Part shown: positions 42,929 to 54,121 of the stretch, piece by piece | Position numbering within the stretch: position 1 is the first letter of the stretch | Layout of the letters: each line of letters begins with the position of its first letter | DNA from: Mycolicibacter sinensis | Lineage (GTDB): Bacteria > Actinomycetota > Actinomycetes > Mycobacteriales > Mycobacteriaceae | Assembly: GCF_001667375.1 (NCBI RefSeq) | Contig: NZ_LZIN01000066.1 | Coordinates: 1 to 54,549, forward strand | Reading direction: 5' to 3' | DNA length: 54,549 bases | Notes under the pieces: generated by a model | The model's database searches: none | Seen by the model: only the letters and a program-made list of their open reading frames with translations | What the model was told of the DNA's origin: nothing | Translations under genes and position numbers: made by a program

Positions 42929-43290
42929 GCTGGTACGCGGGCGAGCCGGTTGGTCATCCCCAGCTCACGTCCGCGGTCGAACAGGAAAGGGTCGCCATTT
43001 TTGTAGTAGACGGTCTGGTCGTAGCCGTAGACGGTGACGTCGTTGATGATGGTCTCGGCGATGACGGTGTTCTGCGAGCCCTGCATGGTCACCGCCCAGC
43101 AGTCCCCGAACGCATGCACGGTGATGTTGACCCCGTTGATGAACAGGGTGCCGCCCTGGCAGTCCAGCGTGCGCGTTTCATGCACCCCGTAGATGTGGAT
43201 GTCGCCGGGCACGGCCTGGGCGTCCGGGGCGCCGGCTAGCGGAGCGGCCGCAAAGGTCAGCAGCGCAGCTCCCAGCGCGCTCCACTTCAT
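42925..43290 (-). CDS. DUF3060 secreted protein (Rv0680c-like)
   Basis: 121 aa from ATG at 43290. Sec-type signal peptide ending DAQAVP. Mature part has the same repeat type (INGVNITVHAF, MQGSQNTVIA, VYGYDQTVYY), with two Cys that could pair (DCQGG, DCWAV). First gene of a two-gene operon, divergent from the TetR gene. Confidence 0.8.
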   Translation of the reverse strand: MKWSALGAALLTFAAAPLAGAPDAQAVPGDIHIYGVHETRTLDCQGGTLFINGVNITVHAFGDCWAVTMQGSQNTVIAETIINDVTVYGYDQTVYYKNGDPFLFDRGRELGMTNRLARVPA

Positions 43291-43432
43291 CTCCCGTGCC
43301 CCTCTCGCCGGACGCGATTTCGGCAAAGCTTACGTCGCGCCGGCTTGGCCGTACGCGGGTTCCCCTACATATCGGTGGATTAGAGTTCTTTGCTGATCTG
43401 TCCGGCACGCACTGCTACGAAGGGCAACCGCC

Positions 43433-44062
43433 ATGTCAGCTCGACCAGACCTGCCGGCGGCGGGCGGTCGCTCGCGTGCCAACGGCAAATCGGGGGCGCG
43501 CCCGGTCAAGCTGAGCCGGGACGTCATCGTCAACGCTGCACTGAACTTCCTGGACCGCGAAGGCTGGGACGCGCTGACCATCAATGCGCTGGCCACCCAG
43601 CTGGGCACCAAGGGCCCGTCGCTGTACAACCACGTGCACAGCCTGGGGGACCTGCGCCGCGCGATGCGGATGCGGGTCATCGACGACATTCTCGAGATGC
43701 TGACCCAGGTCGGCCAGGGCCGGGCGCGCGACGACGCGGTGCTGGTGATGGCCGGGGCCTACCGCAGCTACGCCCACCACCACCCGGGCCGCTATTCGGC
43801 GTTCACCCGGATGCCGCTGGGCGGGGAGGACCCGGAGTACACCGCCGCTGCCACCCGCGCGGCCGCCCCGGTGATCGAGGTGCTGGCGTCCTACGGGCTC
43901 GACGGTGATCGGGCGTTTCACGCGGCGCTGGAGTTCTGGGCGGCGATGCACGGATTCGTGCTGTTGGAGATGACCGGGGTGATGGATGACGTCGACACCG
44001 ACGCCATCTTCTCGGACATGGTGCGCCGGCTGGCGTCGGCGATGGAGAGCCGAACCGGGTAG
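43433..44062 (+). CDS. TetR-family regulator (Rv0681 orthologue)
   Basis: 209 aa. Disordered basic leader (1-24), then the TetR DNA-binding domain LSRDVIVNAALNFLDREGWDALTINALATQLGTKGPSLYNHVHSL and a TetR_C-type ligand domain. It is divergent from the DUF3060 operon and upstream of rpsL, so either the DUF3060 genes or its own gene is a likely target. Confidence 0.85.
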   Translation: MSARPDLPAAGGRSRANGKSGARPVKLSRDVIVNAALNFLDREGWDALTINALATQLGTKGPSLYNHVHSLGDLRRAMRMRVIDDILEMLTQVGQGRARDDAVLVMAGAYRSYAHHHPGRYSAFTRMPLGGEDPEYTAAATRAAAPVIEVLASYGLDGDRAFHAALEFWAAMHGFVLLEMTGVMDDVDTDAIFSDMVRRLASAMESRTG

Positions 44063-44098
44063 CCGCCGCACAGCCCGAAAGGGCCGGGGCGACGCGCT

Positions 44099-44128
44099 TT
44101 GACCTGCCGGAGTCCAGGCGGGTATTGT
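44099..44128 (+). promoter_or_regulatory. rpsL promoter
   Basis: TTGACC (44099-44104) and TATTGT (44123-44128), 18 bases apart. The ~185-base leader contains a hairpin with arms GCGCGTT (44152-44158) and AACGCGC (44168-44174). Confidence 0.55.
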
Positions 44129-44314
44129 GGTAGCTCGTGCCTGGCCACGAGGCGCGTTTGGTGACATAACGCGCGCGCCTGGCCCAATTCGCATGTCCAT
44201 TATGCAGCGGAGGAATTCGCAGCGGCCCATGCGACACGCCCGACCGCGGGGTAGCGGTAGGGCACAGACCGCAGGATTTACAAGAGTTTGAACAGCGATA
44301 CAGGAAGCCGGTAG

Positions 44315-44689
44315 ATGCCAACCATTCAGCAGCTGGTCCGCAAGGGCCGCCGCGACAAGATCGGCAAGGTCAAGACCGCGGCCCTCAAGGGCAGCCCGCA
44401 GCGTCGTGGCGTGTGCACCCGCGTGTACACCACCACCCCGAAGAAGCCGAACTCGGCCCTTCGCAAGGTGGCCCGCGTCAAGCTGACCAGCCAGGTCGAG
44501 GTGACCGCCTACATCCCGGGCGAGGGTCACAACCTGCAGGAGCACTCGATGGTGCTGGTGCGTGGTGGCCGGGTGAAGGACCTGCCGGGTGTGCGCTACA
44601 AGATCATCCGCGGCTCGCTGGACACCCAGGGGGTCAAGGGCCGCAAGCAGGCCCGCAGCCGCTACGGCGCCAAGAAGGAGAAGAGCTGA
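44315..44689 (+). CDS. rpsL: 30S ribosomal protein S12
   Basis: 124 aa. Streptomycin-resistance positions are wild type: Lys43 in TPKKPNS and Lys88 in [10 protein letters not shown]. The conserved cluster [17 protein letters not shown] contacts the decoding site. Stop and rpsG start share one base (TGATG). First gene of the str operon. Confidence 0.98.
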   Translation: MPTIQQLVRKGRRDKIGKVKTAALKGSPQRRGVCTRVYTTTPKKPNSALRKVARVKLTSQVEVTAYIPGEGHNLQEHSMVLVRGGRVKDLPGVRYKIIRGSLDTQGVKGRKQARSRYGAKKEKS

Positions 44690-45159
44690 TGCCGCGCAAG
44701 GGCCCCGCACCGAAGCGTCCCCTGGTCTCCGACCCGGTCTACGGGTCGCAGCTGGTCACCCAGCTCGTCAACAAGGTCCTGCTGGACGGCAAGAAGTCGC
44801 TGGCCGAGCGCATCGTCTACGGCGCGCTGGAACAGGCCCGGGACAAGACCGGCACCGACCCGGTCGTGACGCTCAAGCGTGCGCTGGACAACGTCAAGCC
44901 GGCCCTCGAGGTGCGCAGCCGCCGCGTTGGTGGTGCCACCTACCAGGTACCGGTCGAGGTGCGCCCCGAGCGCTCCACCACGCTGGCCCTGCGCTGGCTG
45001 GTCAGCTTCTCCAAGGCCCGTCGTGAGAAGACCATGGTCGAGCGTCTCGCCAACGAGATCCTGGATGCCAGCAATGGCCTGGGTGCGGCCGTCAAGCGGC
45101 GGGAAGACACTCACAAGATGGCCGAGGCGAACCGGGCGTTCGCGCACTACCGCTGGTGA
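44689..45159 (+). CDS. rpsG: 30S ribosomal protein S7
   Basis: 156 aa, normal length. Conserved [22 protein letters not shown] and [14 protein letters not shown]. Organises the 3' major domain of 16S rRNA. One-base overlap with rpsL implies coupled translation. Confidence 0.98.
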   Translation: MPRKGPAPKRPLVSDPVYGSQLVTQLVNKVLLDGKKSLAERIVYGALEQARDKTGTDPVVTLKRALDNVKPALEVRSRRVGGATYQVPVEVRPERSTTLALRWLVSFSKARREKTMVERLANEILDASNGLGAAVKRREDTHKMAEANRAFAHYRW

Positions 45160-45171
45160 TCCAGCCGGCGC

Positions 45172-45190
45172 GGTGCCAAATTTTGGCGCC
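45172..45190. other. Hairpin between rpsG and fusA
   Basis: GGTGCCAA pairs with TTGGCGCC (8 bp including one T-G pair, 3-base loop) 13 bases after the rpsG stop. No T-run follows; it may slow transcription or stabilise mRNA ends. Confidence 0.4.
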
Positions 45191-45243
45191 GTGCCCAGCG
45201 CGACAAAAGCAATTGACGTAATCGAAAGAGTGGGAAGACTGCT

Positions 45244-47346
45244 GTGGCACAGGACGTGCTCACCGACCTGAACAAGGTCCGCAACATCGGCATCATGGCG
45301 CACATCGATGCCGGTAAGACGACGACGACCGAGCGGATCCTGTACTACACCGGTGTCAACTACAAGATCGGTGAGACGCACGACGGCGCCTCGACGACCG
45401 ACTGGATGGAGCAGGAGCAGGAGCGCGGCATCACCATCACCTCGGCCGCGGTGACCTGTTTCTGGAACAACAACCAGATCAACATCATCGACACCCCGGG
45501 CCACGTCGACTTCACCGTCGAGGTGGAGCGGTCCCTGCGTGTTCTCGATGGCGCCGTCGCGGTATTCGACGGCAAGGAGGGCGTCGAGCCGCAGTCCGAG
45601 CAGGTGTGGCGGCAGGCCGACAAGTACGACGTGCCGCGGATCTGCTTCGTCAACAAGATGGACAAGCTGGGCGCGGACTTCTACTTCACCGTGCGCACCA
45701 TCCAGGAACGCCTCGGCGCCCGCCCGCTGGTCATCCAGCTGCCTATCGGCGCGGAGAACGACTTCGAGGGCATCGTCGACCTGGTCGAGATGAAGGCCAA
45801 GGTCTGGCGCGGCGAGACCAAGCTCGGCGAGACCTACGAGACCGTCGACATCCCGGCCGATCTGGCCGACAAGGCCGAGGAGTACCGGACCGCGCTGCTG
45901 GAGGCCGTCGCCGAGACCGATGAGGCGCTGCTGGAGAAGTACCTTGGCGGCGAGGAGCTCTCGGTCGAGGAGATCAAGGCCGGCATCCGCAAGCTGACGG
46001 TCTCCTCGGAGCTGTACCCGGTGCTGTGCGGCAGCGCGTTCAAGAACAAGGGCGTTCAGCCGATGCTGGACGCGGTGATCGACTACCTGCCGTCGCCGCT
46101 GGACGTCGAGTCCGTGCAGGGCCACGTGCCCGGCAAGGAAGACGAGGTCATCAGCCGCAAGCCCAGCATCGACGAGCCGTTCTCGGCGCTGGCGTTCAAG
46201 ATCGCGGTGCACCCGTTCTTCGGCAAGCTGACCTACGTGCGGGTGTACTCGGGCAAGGTCGAGTCCGGCACCCAGGTGATCAACTCGACCAAGGGCAAGA
46301 AGGAGCGGCTGGGCAAGCTGTTCCAGATGCACTCCAACAAGGAGAATCCGGTCGACTCGGCCTCCGCCGGCCACATCTACGCGGTGATCGGCCTCAAGGA
46401 CACCACCACCGGCGACACGCTGTGCGACCCGGCCAACCAGATCGTGCTGGAGTCGATGACCTTCCCGGCGCCGGTCATCGAGGTGGCGATCGAGCCCAAG
46501 ACCAAGAGCGACCAGGAGAAGCTGGGCCTGGCGATCCAGAAGCTGGCCGAAGAGGACCCGACCTTCAAGGTCCACCTCGACCAGGAGACCGGCCAGACTG
46601 TGATCGGCGGGATGGGCGAGCTGCACCTGGACATCCTGGTGGACCGGATGCGTCGCGAGTTCAAGGTCGAGGCCAACGTCGGCAAGCCGCAGGTGGCCTA
46701 CAAGGAGACCATCCGCCGCAAGGTGGAGAAGGTCGAGTACACCCACAAGAAGCAGACGGGTGGCTCGGGCCAGTTCGCGAAGGTTCTCATCGACATCGAG
46801 CCGTTCACCGGCGAAGACGGGGCGACCTACGAGTTCGAGAACAAGGTCACCGGTGGCCGCGTTCCCCGCGAGTACATCCCCGCGGTGGACGCCGGCGCCC
46901 AGGACGCCATGCAGTACGGCGTGCTGGCCGGCTACCCGCTGGTCAACCTCAAGGTCACCCTGACCGACGGTCAGTACCACGATGTCGACTCCTCCGAGAT
47001 GGCCTTCAAGGTGGCCGGCTCGCAGGCGCTGAAGAAGGCTGCCGCAGCGGCGCAGCCGGTGATCCTGGAACCGATCATGGCCGTCGAGGTCACCACGCCC
47101 GAGGACTACATGGGCGATGTGATCGGCGACCTGAACTCCCGCCGTGGTCAGATCCAGGCCATGGAGGAGCGCAGCGGTGCGCGTGTCGTGAAGGCGCAGG
47201 TTCCGCTGTCGGAGATGTTCGGCTACGTCGGCGACCTCCGGTCGAAGACCCAGGGCCGGGCGAACTACTCCATGGTGTTCGACTCCTACGCCGAAGTGCC
47301 GGCGCAGGTGTCGAAGGAGATTATCGCGAAGGCGACGGGCGAGTAA
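45244..47346 (+). CDS. fusA: Elongation factor G
   Basis: 700 aa from GTG. G1 motif [10 protein letters not shown]2 RGITI, G3 DTPGHVDF, G4 NKMDKLGA; domains II-V follow with the terminal [19 protein letters not shown]. Catalyses translocation. Downstream is a 91-base gap with a small GTGCC/GGCAC hairpin (about 47364-47381). Confidence 0.98.
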   Translation: MAQDVLTDLNKVRNIGIMAHIDAGKTTTTERILYYTGVNYKIGETHDGASTTDWMEQEQERGITITSAAVTCFWNNNQINIIDTPGHVDFTVEVERSLRVLDGAVAVFDGKEGVEPQSEQVWRQADKYDVPRICFVNKMDKLGADFYFTVRTIQERLGARPLVIQLPIGAENDFEGIVDLVEMKAKVWRGETKLGETYETVDIPADLADKAEEYRTALLEAVAETDEALLEKYLGGEELSVEEIKAGIRKLTVSSELYPVLCGSAFKNKGVQPMLDAVIDYLPSPLDVESVQGHVPGKEDEVISRKPSIDEPFSALAFKIAVHPFFGKLTYVRVYSGKVESGTQVINSTKGKKERLGKLFQMHSNKENPVDSASAGHIYAVIGLKDTTTGDTLCDPANQIVLESMTFPAPVIEVAIEPKTKSDQEKLGLAIQKLAEEDPTFKVHLDQETGQTVIGGMGELHLDILVDRMRREFKVEANVGKPQVAYKETIRRKVEKVEYTHKKQTGGSGQFAKVLIDIEPFTGEDGATYEFENKVTGGRVPREYIPAVDAGAQDAMQYGVLAGYPLVNLKVTLTDGQYHDVDSSEMAFKVAGSQALKKAAAAAQPVILEPIMAVEVTTPEDYMGDVIGDLNSRRGQIQAMEERSGARVVKAQVPLSEMFGYVGDLRSKTQGRANYSMVFDSYAEVPAQVSKEIIAKATGE

Positions 47347-47437
47347 CTAGTTTTTCGCCCGTGCCGCTACGGTGGCACAAACCCAAAATGATCAAACCTG
47401 CTGTAACCCAGCACCAACAAGTCCAGGAGGACAAGAA

Positions 47438-48628
<1,191 letters not shown>

Positions 48629-48641
48629 TTTCGCCGCGCGA

Positions 48642-48677
48642 CACAAAAGCCCTCGACTCAGGTCGAGGGCTTTTGTG
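48642..48677 (+). terminator. Intrinsic terminator after tuf
   Basis: A 16-bp perfect stem: CACAAAAGCCCTCGAC (48642-48657) with GTCGAGGGCTTTTGTG (48662-48677), 4-base loop, internal T-run. Ends the str operon. Confidence 0.88.
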
Positions 48678-48778
48678 CGTTGCGACGTGCGGTTTATTCG
48701 GCAAAAGCGGCCTTCCCCCGACCAAACCGCACCGTCGGCGATACGGCGGCCCGCCGAGTGCGGCGGCCGTGGGGGACC

Positions 48779-48792
48779 TAGAACAGGTTCCA
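48779..48792. promoter_or_regulatory. KstR-like operator upstream of the mycofactocin SDR
   Basis: TAGAACAGGTTCCA fits the KstR consensus TNNAACNNGTTNNA at every fixed position. It ends 23 bases before the SDR start, where a TetR repressor would block transcription. KstR derepresses cholesterol-catabolism genes when the sterol-CoA ligand is present. Confidence 0.6.
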
Positions 48793-48806
48793 GTTTCAGC
48801 TGCTAG

Positions 48807-49646
<840 letters not shown>

Positions 49647-49679
49647 GCGCTCTGCTGGGACCACACTAGGGGGATCGAC

Positions 49680-50858
49680 GTGCCCGAACGCGGGATCGTC
49701 ATCGTCGGCGGCGGCGTGGCGGCGGTGCGCACCGCCGAGGAACTGCGGCGCGAGGAGTATGCCGGGCCGATCACCATCGTCTCCGACGAGGCCCGCCCGC
49801 CGTACGACCGGCCGCCGCTGACCAAAGACGTGCTGCGCGGCGAACGCGACGACAGCACCCTGGAACCGCCGGAGTTCTACGCCTCACGCGACATCGACCT
49901 GCGGCTGGGCTGCGGCGCCCGCGGGGTTGACACCGCGGCACAGACCGTGACGCTGGCCGACGGCACCGTCCTGGCCTATGACCAGCTCGTCATCGCCACC
50001 GGGCTGGTGCCGCGGCGCATTCCCAGCCTCGGCGACGTCAACGGCATCCGGGTGGTCCGCTCGTTCGAAGACAGTCTGGTGCTGCGCGGCGACGCGGCCG
50101 CCGCCCGCCGCGCGGTGGTGATCGGCGCCGGTTTCATCGGCTGTGAAGCGGCGGCCAGCCTGCGCAAGCTCGGGGTGGATGTCGCGCTGGTCGAGCCGCA
50201 ACCGGCCCCGCTGGCCGGCGTGCTCGGTGAGCAGATCGGCGAACTGGTGGCGCGGTTGCACCGGGCCAACGGCGTCGACGTCCGCAGCGGCGTCGGGGTC
50301 GCCGAGGTCCGCGGCGCCGGCCATGTCGAGACCGTCGTGCTGGCCGACGGTGCCGAGCTGGCCGCCGACCTGGTGGTGCTCGGCGTGGGCTCCCGGCCGG
50401 CCACTGAGTGGCTGGAGGGCTGCGGCATCGAGCTGGGCAACGGAGTGCTCTGCGACCTGACCGGGCGCACCAGCGCACCCAACGTGTGGGCCGTCGGCGA
50501 TGTGGCGTTCTGGCGCGGCCGCGGCGGCCACGAGATCCGGGTGGAGCACTGGAGCAACGTCGTCACCCAGGTGCGGGTCATGGTCCCGGCGATGCTGGGC
50601 CGGGAATCCCTGCACGACGTGGCGGTGCCCCCGTACTTCTGGAGCGACCAGTACGACGTCAAGATCCAGTGCCTGGGCGAGCCGCAGGCCACCGACACCG
50701 TGCACCTGGTCGAAGACGACGGCCACAAGTTCCTGGCCTACTACGAGCGCGAGGGCGTGCTGGTCGGTGTCGTCGGCGCCGGCCGGCCCGGCAAGGTGAT
50801 GGGGGCGCGGGGCAAGATCGCCACCGGCGCCCCGATCTCCGAGGTGCTCAACCCCTAG
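49680..50858 (+). CDS. FAD/NAD-dependent ferredoxin reductase (Rv0688 orthologue)
   Basis: 392 aa from GTG. FAD-binding IVIVGGGVAAVRTAEELRR, NAD-binding VVIGAGFIGCEAAASLRKLG, and FAD-contacting VWAVGDVAFW. Rhodocoxin/putidaredoxin-reductase type: transfers electrons from NADH to a ferredoxin, usually for a P450. No ferredoxin gene is adjacent. Confidence 0.88.
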   Translation: MPERGIVIVGGGVAAVRTAEELRREEYAGPITIVSDEARPPYDRPPLTKDVLRGERDDSTLEPPEFYASRDIDLRLGCGARGVDTAAQTVTLADGTVLAYDQLVIATGLVPRRIPSLGDVNGIRVVRSFEDSLVLRGDAAAARRAVVIGAGFIGCEAAASLRKLGVDVALVEPQPAPLAGVLGEQIGELVARLHRANGVDVRSGVGVAEVRGAGHVETVVLADGAELAADLVVLGVGSRPATEWLEGCGIELGNGVLCDLTGRTSAPNVWAVGDVAFWRGRGGHEIRVEHWSNVVTQVRVMVPAMLGRESLHDVAVPPYFWSDQYDVKIQCLGEPQATDTVHLVEDDGHKFLAYYEREGVLVGVVGAGRPGKVMGARGKIATGAPISEVLNP

Positions 50859-50904
50859 GTCACCGTTAAGCCCCCGCGCATGCGGGAGCCCTTCCATTTT
50901 CGGC

Positions 50905-50930
50905 GGAGAACGGTATTCTCCGTACGGAGA
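50905..50930. promoter_or_regulatory. Overlapping inverted repeats upstream of the kinase-SDR-dehydrogenase operon
   Basis: TCTCCGTACGGAGA (50917-50930) is a perfect 14-base palindrome; GGAGAA (50905-50910) and TTCTCC (50916-50921) form a second inverted repeat sharing its left half. A TATTCT -10-like hexamer (50914-50919) lies inside. Likely operator of the TetR gene that ends this operon. Confidence 0.6.
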
Positions 50931-50946
50931 TTGAAAGGTGCGGCTC

Positions 50947-51990
50947 ATGGACGGTGGGCAGGATTCCCGGCTCGACGCGGCGGCGCTGGAGCGCTGGCTG
51001 GATGCCAACGCCGCACCCGGCCAGGGCGAGCTGCCGGTGCTGGAACCGCTGACCGGCGGCTCACAGAACACCCTTTACCGGCTGCGCCGCGGCGAAGCCA
51101 CCATGGTGCTGCGGATGCCGGGCGCGCGGGCGGACGCCGCCCGGATCGACGGGCTGCGCCGCGAGATCCGGCTGGTGCGGGCGCTGTCGGGAACCGATGT
51201 CCCGCACGCGGAGCTGATCGCCGCCGACGACAACGGCGACCTGATCGGCATGCCGTTCTACGTGATGGCCGAGGTGGACGGCTGGAACTCCACCGGCAAC
51301 GCCTGGCCGGGCCCGTTCGACACCGACCTGGCCGCCCGCCGCGGCCTGGCCCTCGAGTTGGTCGAGGGCGCCGCCCGCCTCGGCCGGCTGGACTGGCGCG
51401 CCCGCGGGCTCGACGGGTTCGGGCGCCCGGACGGATTCCATGAGCGCCAGGTCGACCGCTGGCTGGCGTTTCTGGACAGCTACCGGGTGCGCGAGTTGCC
51501 CGGGCTGGACGACGCGTCGGACTGGCTGCGGCGCAACCGTCCCGACCATTACACCCCGGGCATCATGCACGGCGACTACCAGTTCGCCAACGTGATGTAC
51601 GCCCACGGTGCTCCGGCGAAACTGGTCGCGATCATCGACTGGGAGATGACCACCATCGGCGATCCACTGCTCGACCTGGCCTGGGCGCTGCTCGGCTATG
51701 ACGGCGAAAACCCGCGCACCCACGGCTATTACGCCGACCTCGCGGGCATGCCGACCCGCAGCGAGCTACTGGAGCGCTACGAGCAGGTCAGTGGACTGTC
51801 CACCGAGAACATCGACTACTACCTGGTGCTGGCCAACTGGAAACTCGGGATCGTGCTGGAGAAGACCTACGCCGCATCGGTGACCGGCTCTCAAGTCGAC
51901 CCGGCGATTGCCGCCGCGATGGGCCCGATGATCCCGCAGTTGATCGCCAACGCCGCCGAACTGGCCCGCTCGCTGCCGTCGGTTCGCTGA
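50947..51990 (+). CDS. APH-fold acyl-CoA hydroxyl kinase-like protein (FadE36/ACAD11 N-domain type)
   Basis: 347 aa; ATG at 50947 is preferred to GTG at 50938 because AAAGG sits 8 bases before it. Kinase loop HGDYQFANVMY (Asp210, Asn215) and metal-binding IIDWE (Asp231). N-terminal nucleotide loop GGSQNTLYRLRR. This is the group of mycobacterial FadE36 and of the kinase domain of ACAD10/11, which phosphorylate the 4-hydroxy group of acyl-CoA; not an antibiotic kinase by context. Followed after 1 base by an SDR. Confidence 0.8.
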   Translation: MDGGQDSRLDAAALERWLDANAAPGQGELPVLEPLTGGSQNTLYRLRRGEATMVLRMPGARADAARIDGLRREIRLVRALSGTDVPHAELIAADDNGDLIGMPFYVMAEVDGWNSTGNAWPGPFDTDLAARRGLALELVEGAARLGRLDWRARGLDGFGRPDGFHERQVDRWLAFLDSYRVRELPGLDDASDWLRRNRPDHYTPGIMHGDYQFANVMYAHGAPAKLVAIIDWEMTTIGDPLLDLAWALLGYDGENPRTHGYYADLAGMPTRSELLERYEQVSGLSTENIDYYLVLANWKLGIVLEKTYAASVTGSQVDPAIAAAMGPMIPQLIANAAELARSLPSVR

Positions 51991-51991
51991 C

Positions 51992-52750
51992 ATGGGATAC
52001 GCCGACGGACTGTTCGACCTGACCGACCGGGTGGTGCTGGTCACCGGCGGCAGCCGGGGACTGGGCCGACAGATGGCGTTGGCCGCCGCCCGCTGCGGCG
52101 CCGACGTGGTGATCGCCAGCCGCAAACTCGATGCGTGCCAGGCGGCCGCGGCCGAGATCGAGGCCGAAACCGGACGCAGCGCCCTGCCGCACGCGGTGCA
52201 CGTCGGGCGCTGGGATGAGCTCGACGGTCTGGTCGAGGCGGCCTATGGGCGGTTCGGCAAGGTCGATGTGCTGGTCAACAATGCGGGTATGTCGCCGGTC
52301 TACGACAAGCAGACCGACGTCACCGAGAAGATGTTCGACGCGGTGGTCAACCTCAACCTCAAAGGACCGTTTCGGCTCTCGGCGCTGATCGGTGAGCGGA
52401 TGGTGGCCGCGGGCCGGGGCTCGATCATCAACGTTTCCACCCATGGCTCGCTGCGCCCGCACCCGTCGTTCATCCCCTACGCGGCGTCCAAGGCCGGCCT
52501 CAACGCCATGACCGAGGCGCTGGCCCAGGCCTTCGGCCCGACGGTGCGGGTCAACACCTTGATGCCGGGGCCGTTTCTCACCGATATCGCCAAGGCCTGG
52601 GATTTCGATGTAGCGAATGCATTCGGGCACTTCGCCTTGCAGCGCGCCGGAGAGCCGCGCGAGATCGTCGGCGCCGCACTGTTTTTGATGTCGGACGCCT
52701 CCAGCTACACCACCGGTTCGATCGTGCGGGCCGACGGCGGCATTCCCTAG
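51992..52750 (+). CDS. Short-chain dehydrogenase/reductase
   Basis: 252 aa. NAD(P)-binding VTGGSRGLGRQMA, NNAGMS, catalytic Ser-Tyr-Lys in VSTHGSLRPHPSFIPYAASK and a C-terminal ADGGIP. One base separates it from the kinase gene. In this setting it could oxidise or form a hydroxyacyl-CoA. Confidence 0.87.
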   Translation: MGYADGLFDLTDRVVLVTGGSRGLGRQMALAAARCGADVVIASRKLDACQAAAAEIEAETGRSALPHAVHVGRWDELDGLVEAAYGRFGKVDVLVNNAGMSPVYDKQTDVTEKMFDAVVNLNLKGPFRLSALIGERMVAAGRGSIINVSTHGSLRPHPSFIPYAASKAGLNAMTEALAQAFGPTVRVNTLMPGPFLTDIAKAWDFDVANAFGHFALQRAGEPREIVGAALFLMSDASSYTTGSIVRADGGIP

Positions 52751-52822
52751 GCGATCGCAAGCGCGGCGGAGCCGGGCGCAGCGGGTCGCCGCTAATGAAC
52801 CTGACAGACAGGGAGTAGAGAC

Positions 52823-54121
52823 ATGGCCTGGGATTTCTCCACCGAACCGGAGTTCGAGGCGAAGCTGGACTGGATCCGGGCGTTCGTGCGCGACGAGGTC
52901 GAACCGCTCGAGGTGCTGTTCCCCGGCTGCGAATACCTGCCGCTGGACGACCAGCGCCGCCGGATCGTCGATCCCCTCAAAGACCAAGTGCGCGAGCAGG
53001 GACTGTGGGCGCCGCATCTGGGCCCCGAACTCGGCGGGCAGGGGTTCGGTGCGGTCAAGCTGGCCTTGATCAACGAGATCCTGGGCCGGTCCAGCTGGGC
53101 GCCGATCGTGTTCGGCACCCAGGCCCCCGACACCGGCAACGCCGAGATCCTGGCCCGCTTCGGCACCGCCGACCAGAAGGACAAGTATCTGGCCGGGTTG
53201 CTGTCCGGGGAGATCTTCTCCTGCTTCTCGATGACCGAACCGCAGGGCGGCGCCGACCCGCGGGTGTTCACCACGAAAGCTGTTCGTGACGGGGATGACT
53301 GGGTGATCACCGGGCGAAAGTACTTCTCCTCCAACGCCTCGGTGGCGTCGTTCTTCATCGTGGTGGCCATCACCGACCCGGACGTGCCGGTGCACCGAGG
53401 CGCGTCGACCTTCCTGATCCCGGCCGGCACACCGGGTCTGGTCATCGAAGCCACCCACCACCTGGTGGGCTCGCATCCGCACGAGGCGGGCCATTCGCTG
53501 GTGCGCTACGACGACGTGCGGGTGCCGGCGGACGCGATCCTTGGCGAACCGGGCCGGGGCTTCCTGATCCTGCAGAATCGGCTGGCCGGCGGGCGGCTGC
53601 ACCACGCCATGCGTTCGATCGGGGTGGCGCAGCGCGCCATCGACATGATGGCCCGGCGCGCCAAAAGCCGTTTCACCCAGGGCAGTTCACTGGCCGACAA
53701 GCAGCTGGTTCAGGCGTTCATCGCCGACTCGTATGCCGAGCTGATCCCGTTCCGGTTGACGGTGCTGCACGCCGCCTGGCTGATCGACACCGCCGGCGAG
53801 CACGCGGCTCGCGCCGAGATCGGGGTGTGCAAGATCCTGGCCTCGCAGATCCTGAAGTCGATCGGGTTGCGCGCCATTCAGGTTCACGGCGCGATGGGTC
53901 TGACCGAGCAGCTGCCGTTGACCAATGTGCTGTTGGGCGGGGTGGCGCTCGGGCTGGCCGACGGGCCCACCGAGGCGCACAAGGTGAACCTGGCCCGGCT
54001 GCTGCTCAAAGACTATGAGGCCGAGGACCCGGAGTGGCCCAGCGAGTTCCTGGACAACCGCATCGAGGCCGCCCGCGCCAAGTACGGCGACCTGGTCGAC
54101 CGGATTCCCGCGGTGCCATGA
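52823..54121 (+). CDS. Acyl-CoA dehydrogenase-family protein of ACAD10/11 type
   Basis: 432 aa. Acyl-CoA dehydrogenase fold (FSMTEPQGGADPR, FSSNASVASFF, RSIGVAQRAIDMM). Where normal dehydrogenases end with the YEGT.EI loop that bears the catalytic Glu, this has ADGPTEAH (residues 379-386), the pattern of ACAD10/ACAD11 and relatives. That group removes phosphate from 4-phosphoacyl-CoA rather than oxidising acyl-CoA. Stop overlaps the next gene (ATGA). Confidence 0.82.
   Translation: MAWDFSTEPEFEAKLDWIRAFVRDEVEPLEVLFPGCEYLPLDDQRRRIVDPLKDQVREQGLWAPHLGPELGGQGFGAVKLALINEILGRSSWAPIVFGTQAPDTGNAEILARFGTADQKDKYLAGLLSGEIFSCFSMTEPQGGADPRVFTTKAVRDGDDWVITGRKYFSSNASVASFFIVVAITDPDVPVHRGASTFLIPAGTPGLVIEATHHLVGSHPHEAGHSLVRYDDVRVPADAILGEPGRGFLILQNRLAGGRLHHAMRSIGVAQRAIDMMARRAKSRFTQGSSLADKQLVQAFIADSYAELIPFRLTVLHAAWLIDTAGEHAARAEIGVCKILASQILKSIGLRAIQVHGAMGLTEQLPLTNVLLGGVALGLADGPTEAHKVNLARLLLKDYEAEDPEWPSEFLDNRIEAARAKYGDLVDRIPAVP

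Noticed and set aside
44315..44689. Possible streptomycin-resistance mutation in rpsL
   Set aside because: Lys43 and Lys88 are wild type.
50947..51990. Aminoglycoside resistance kinase
   Set aside because: The APH fold is shared, but the gene lies in an acyl-CoA operon and belongs to the FadE36/ACAD10-11 kinase branch.
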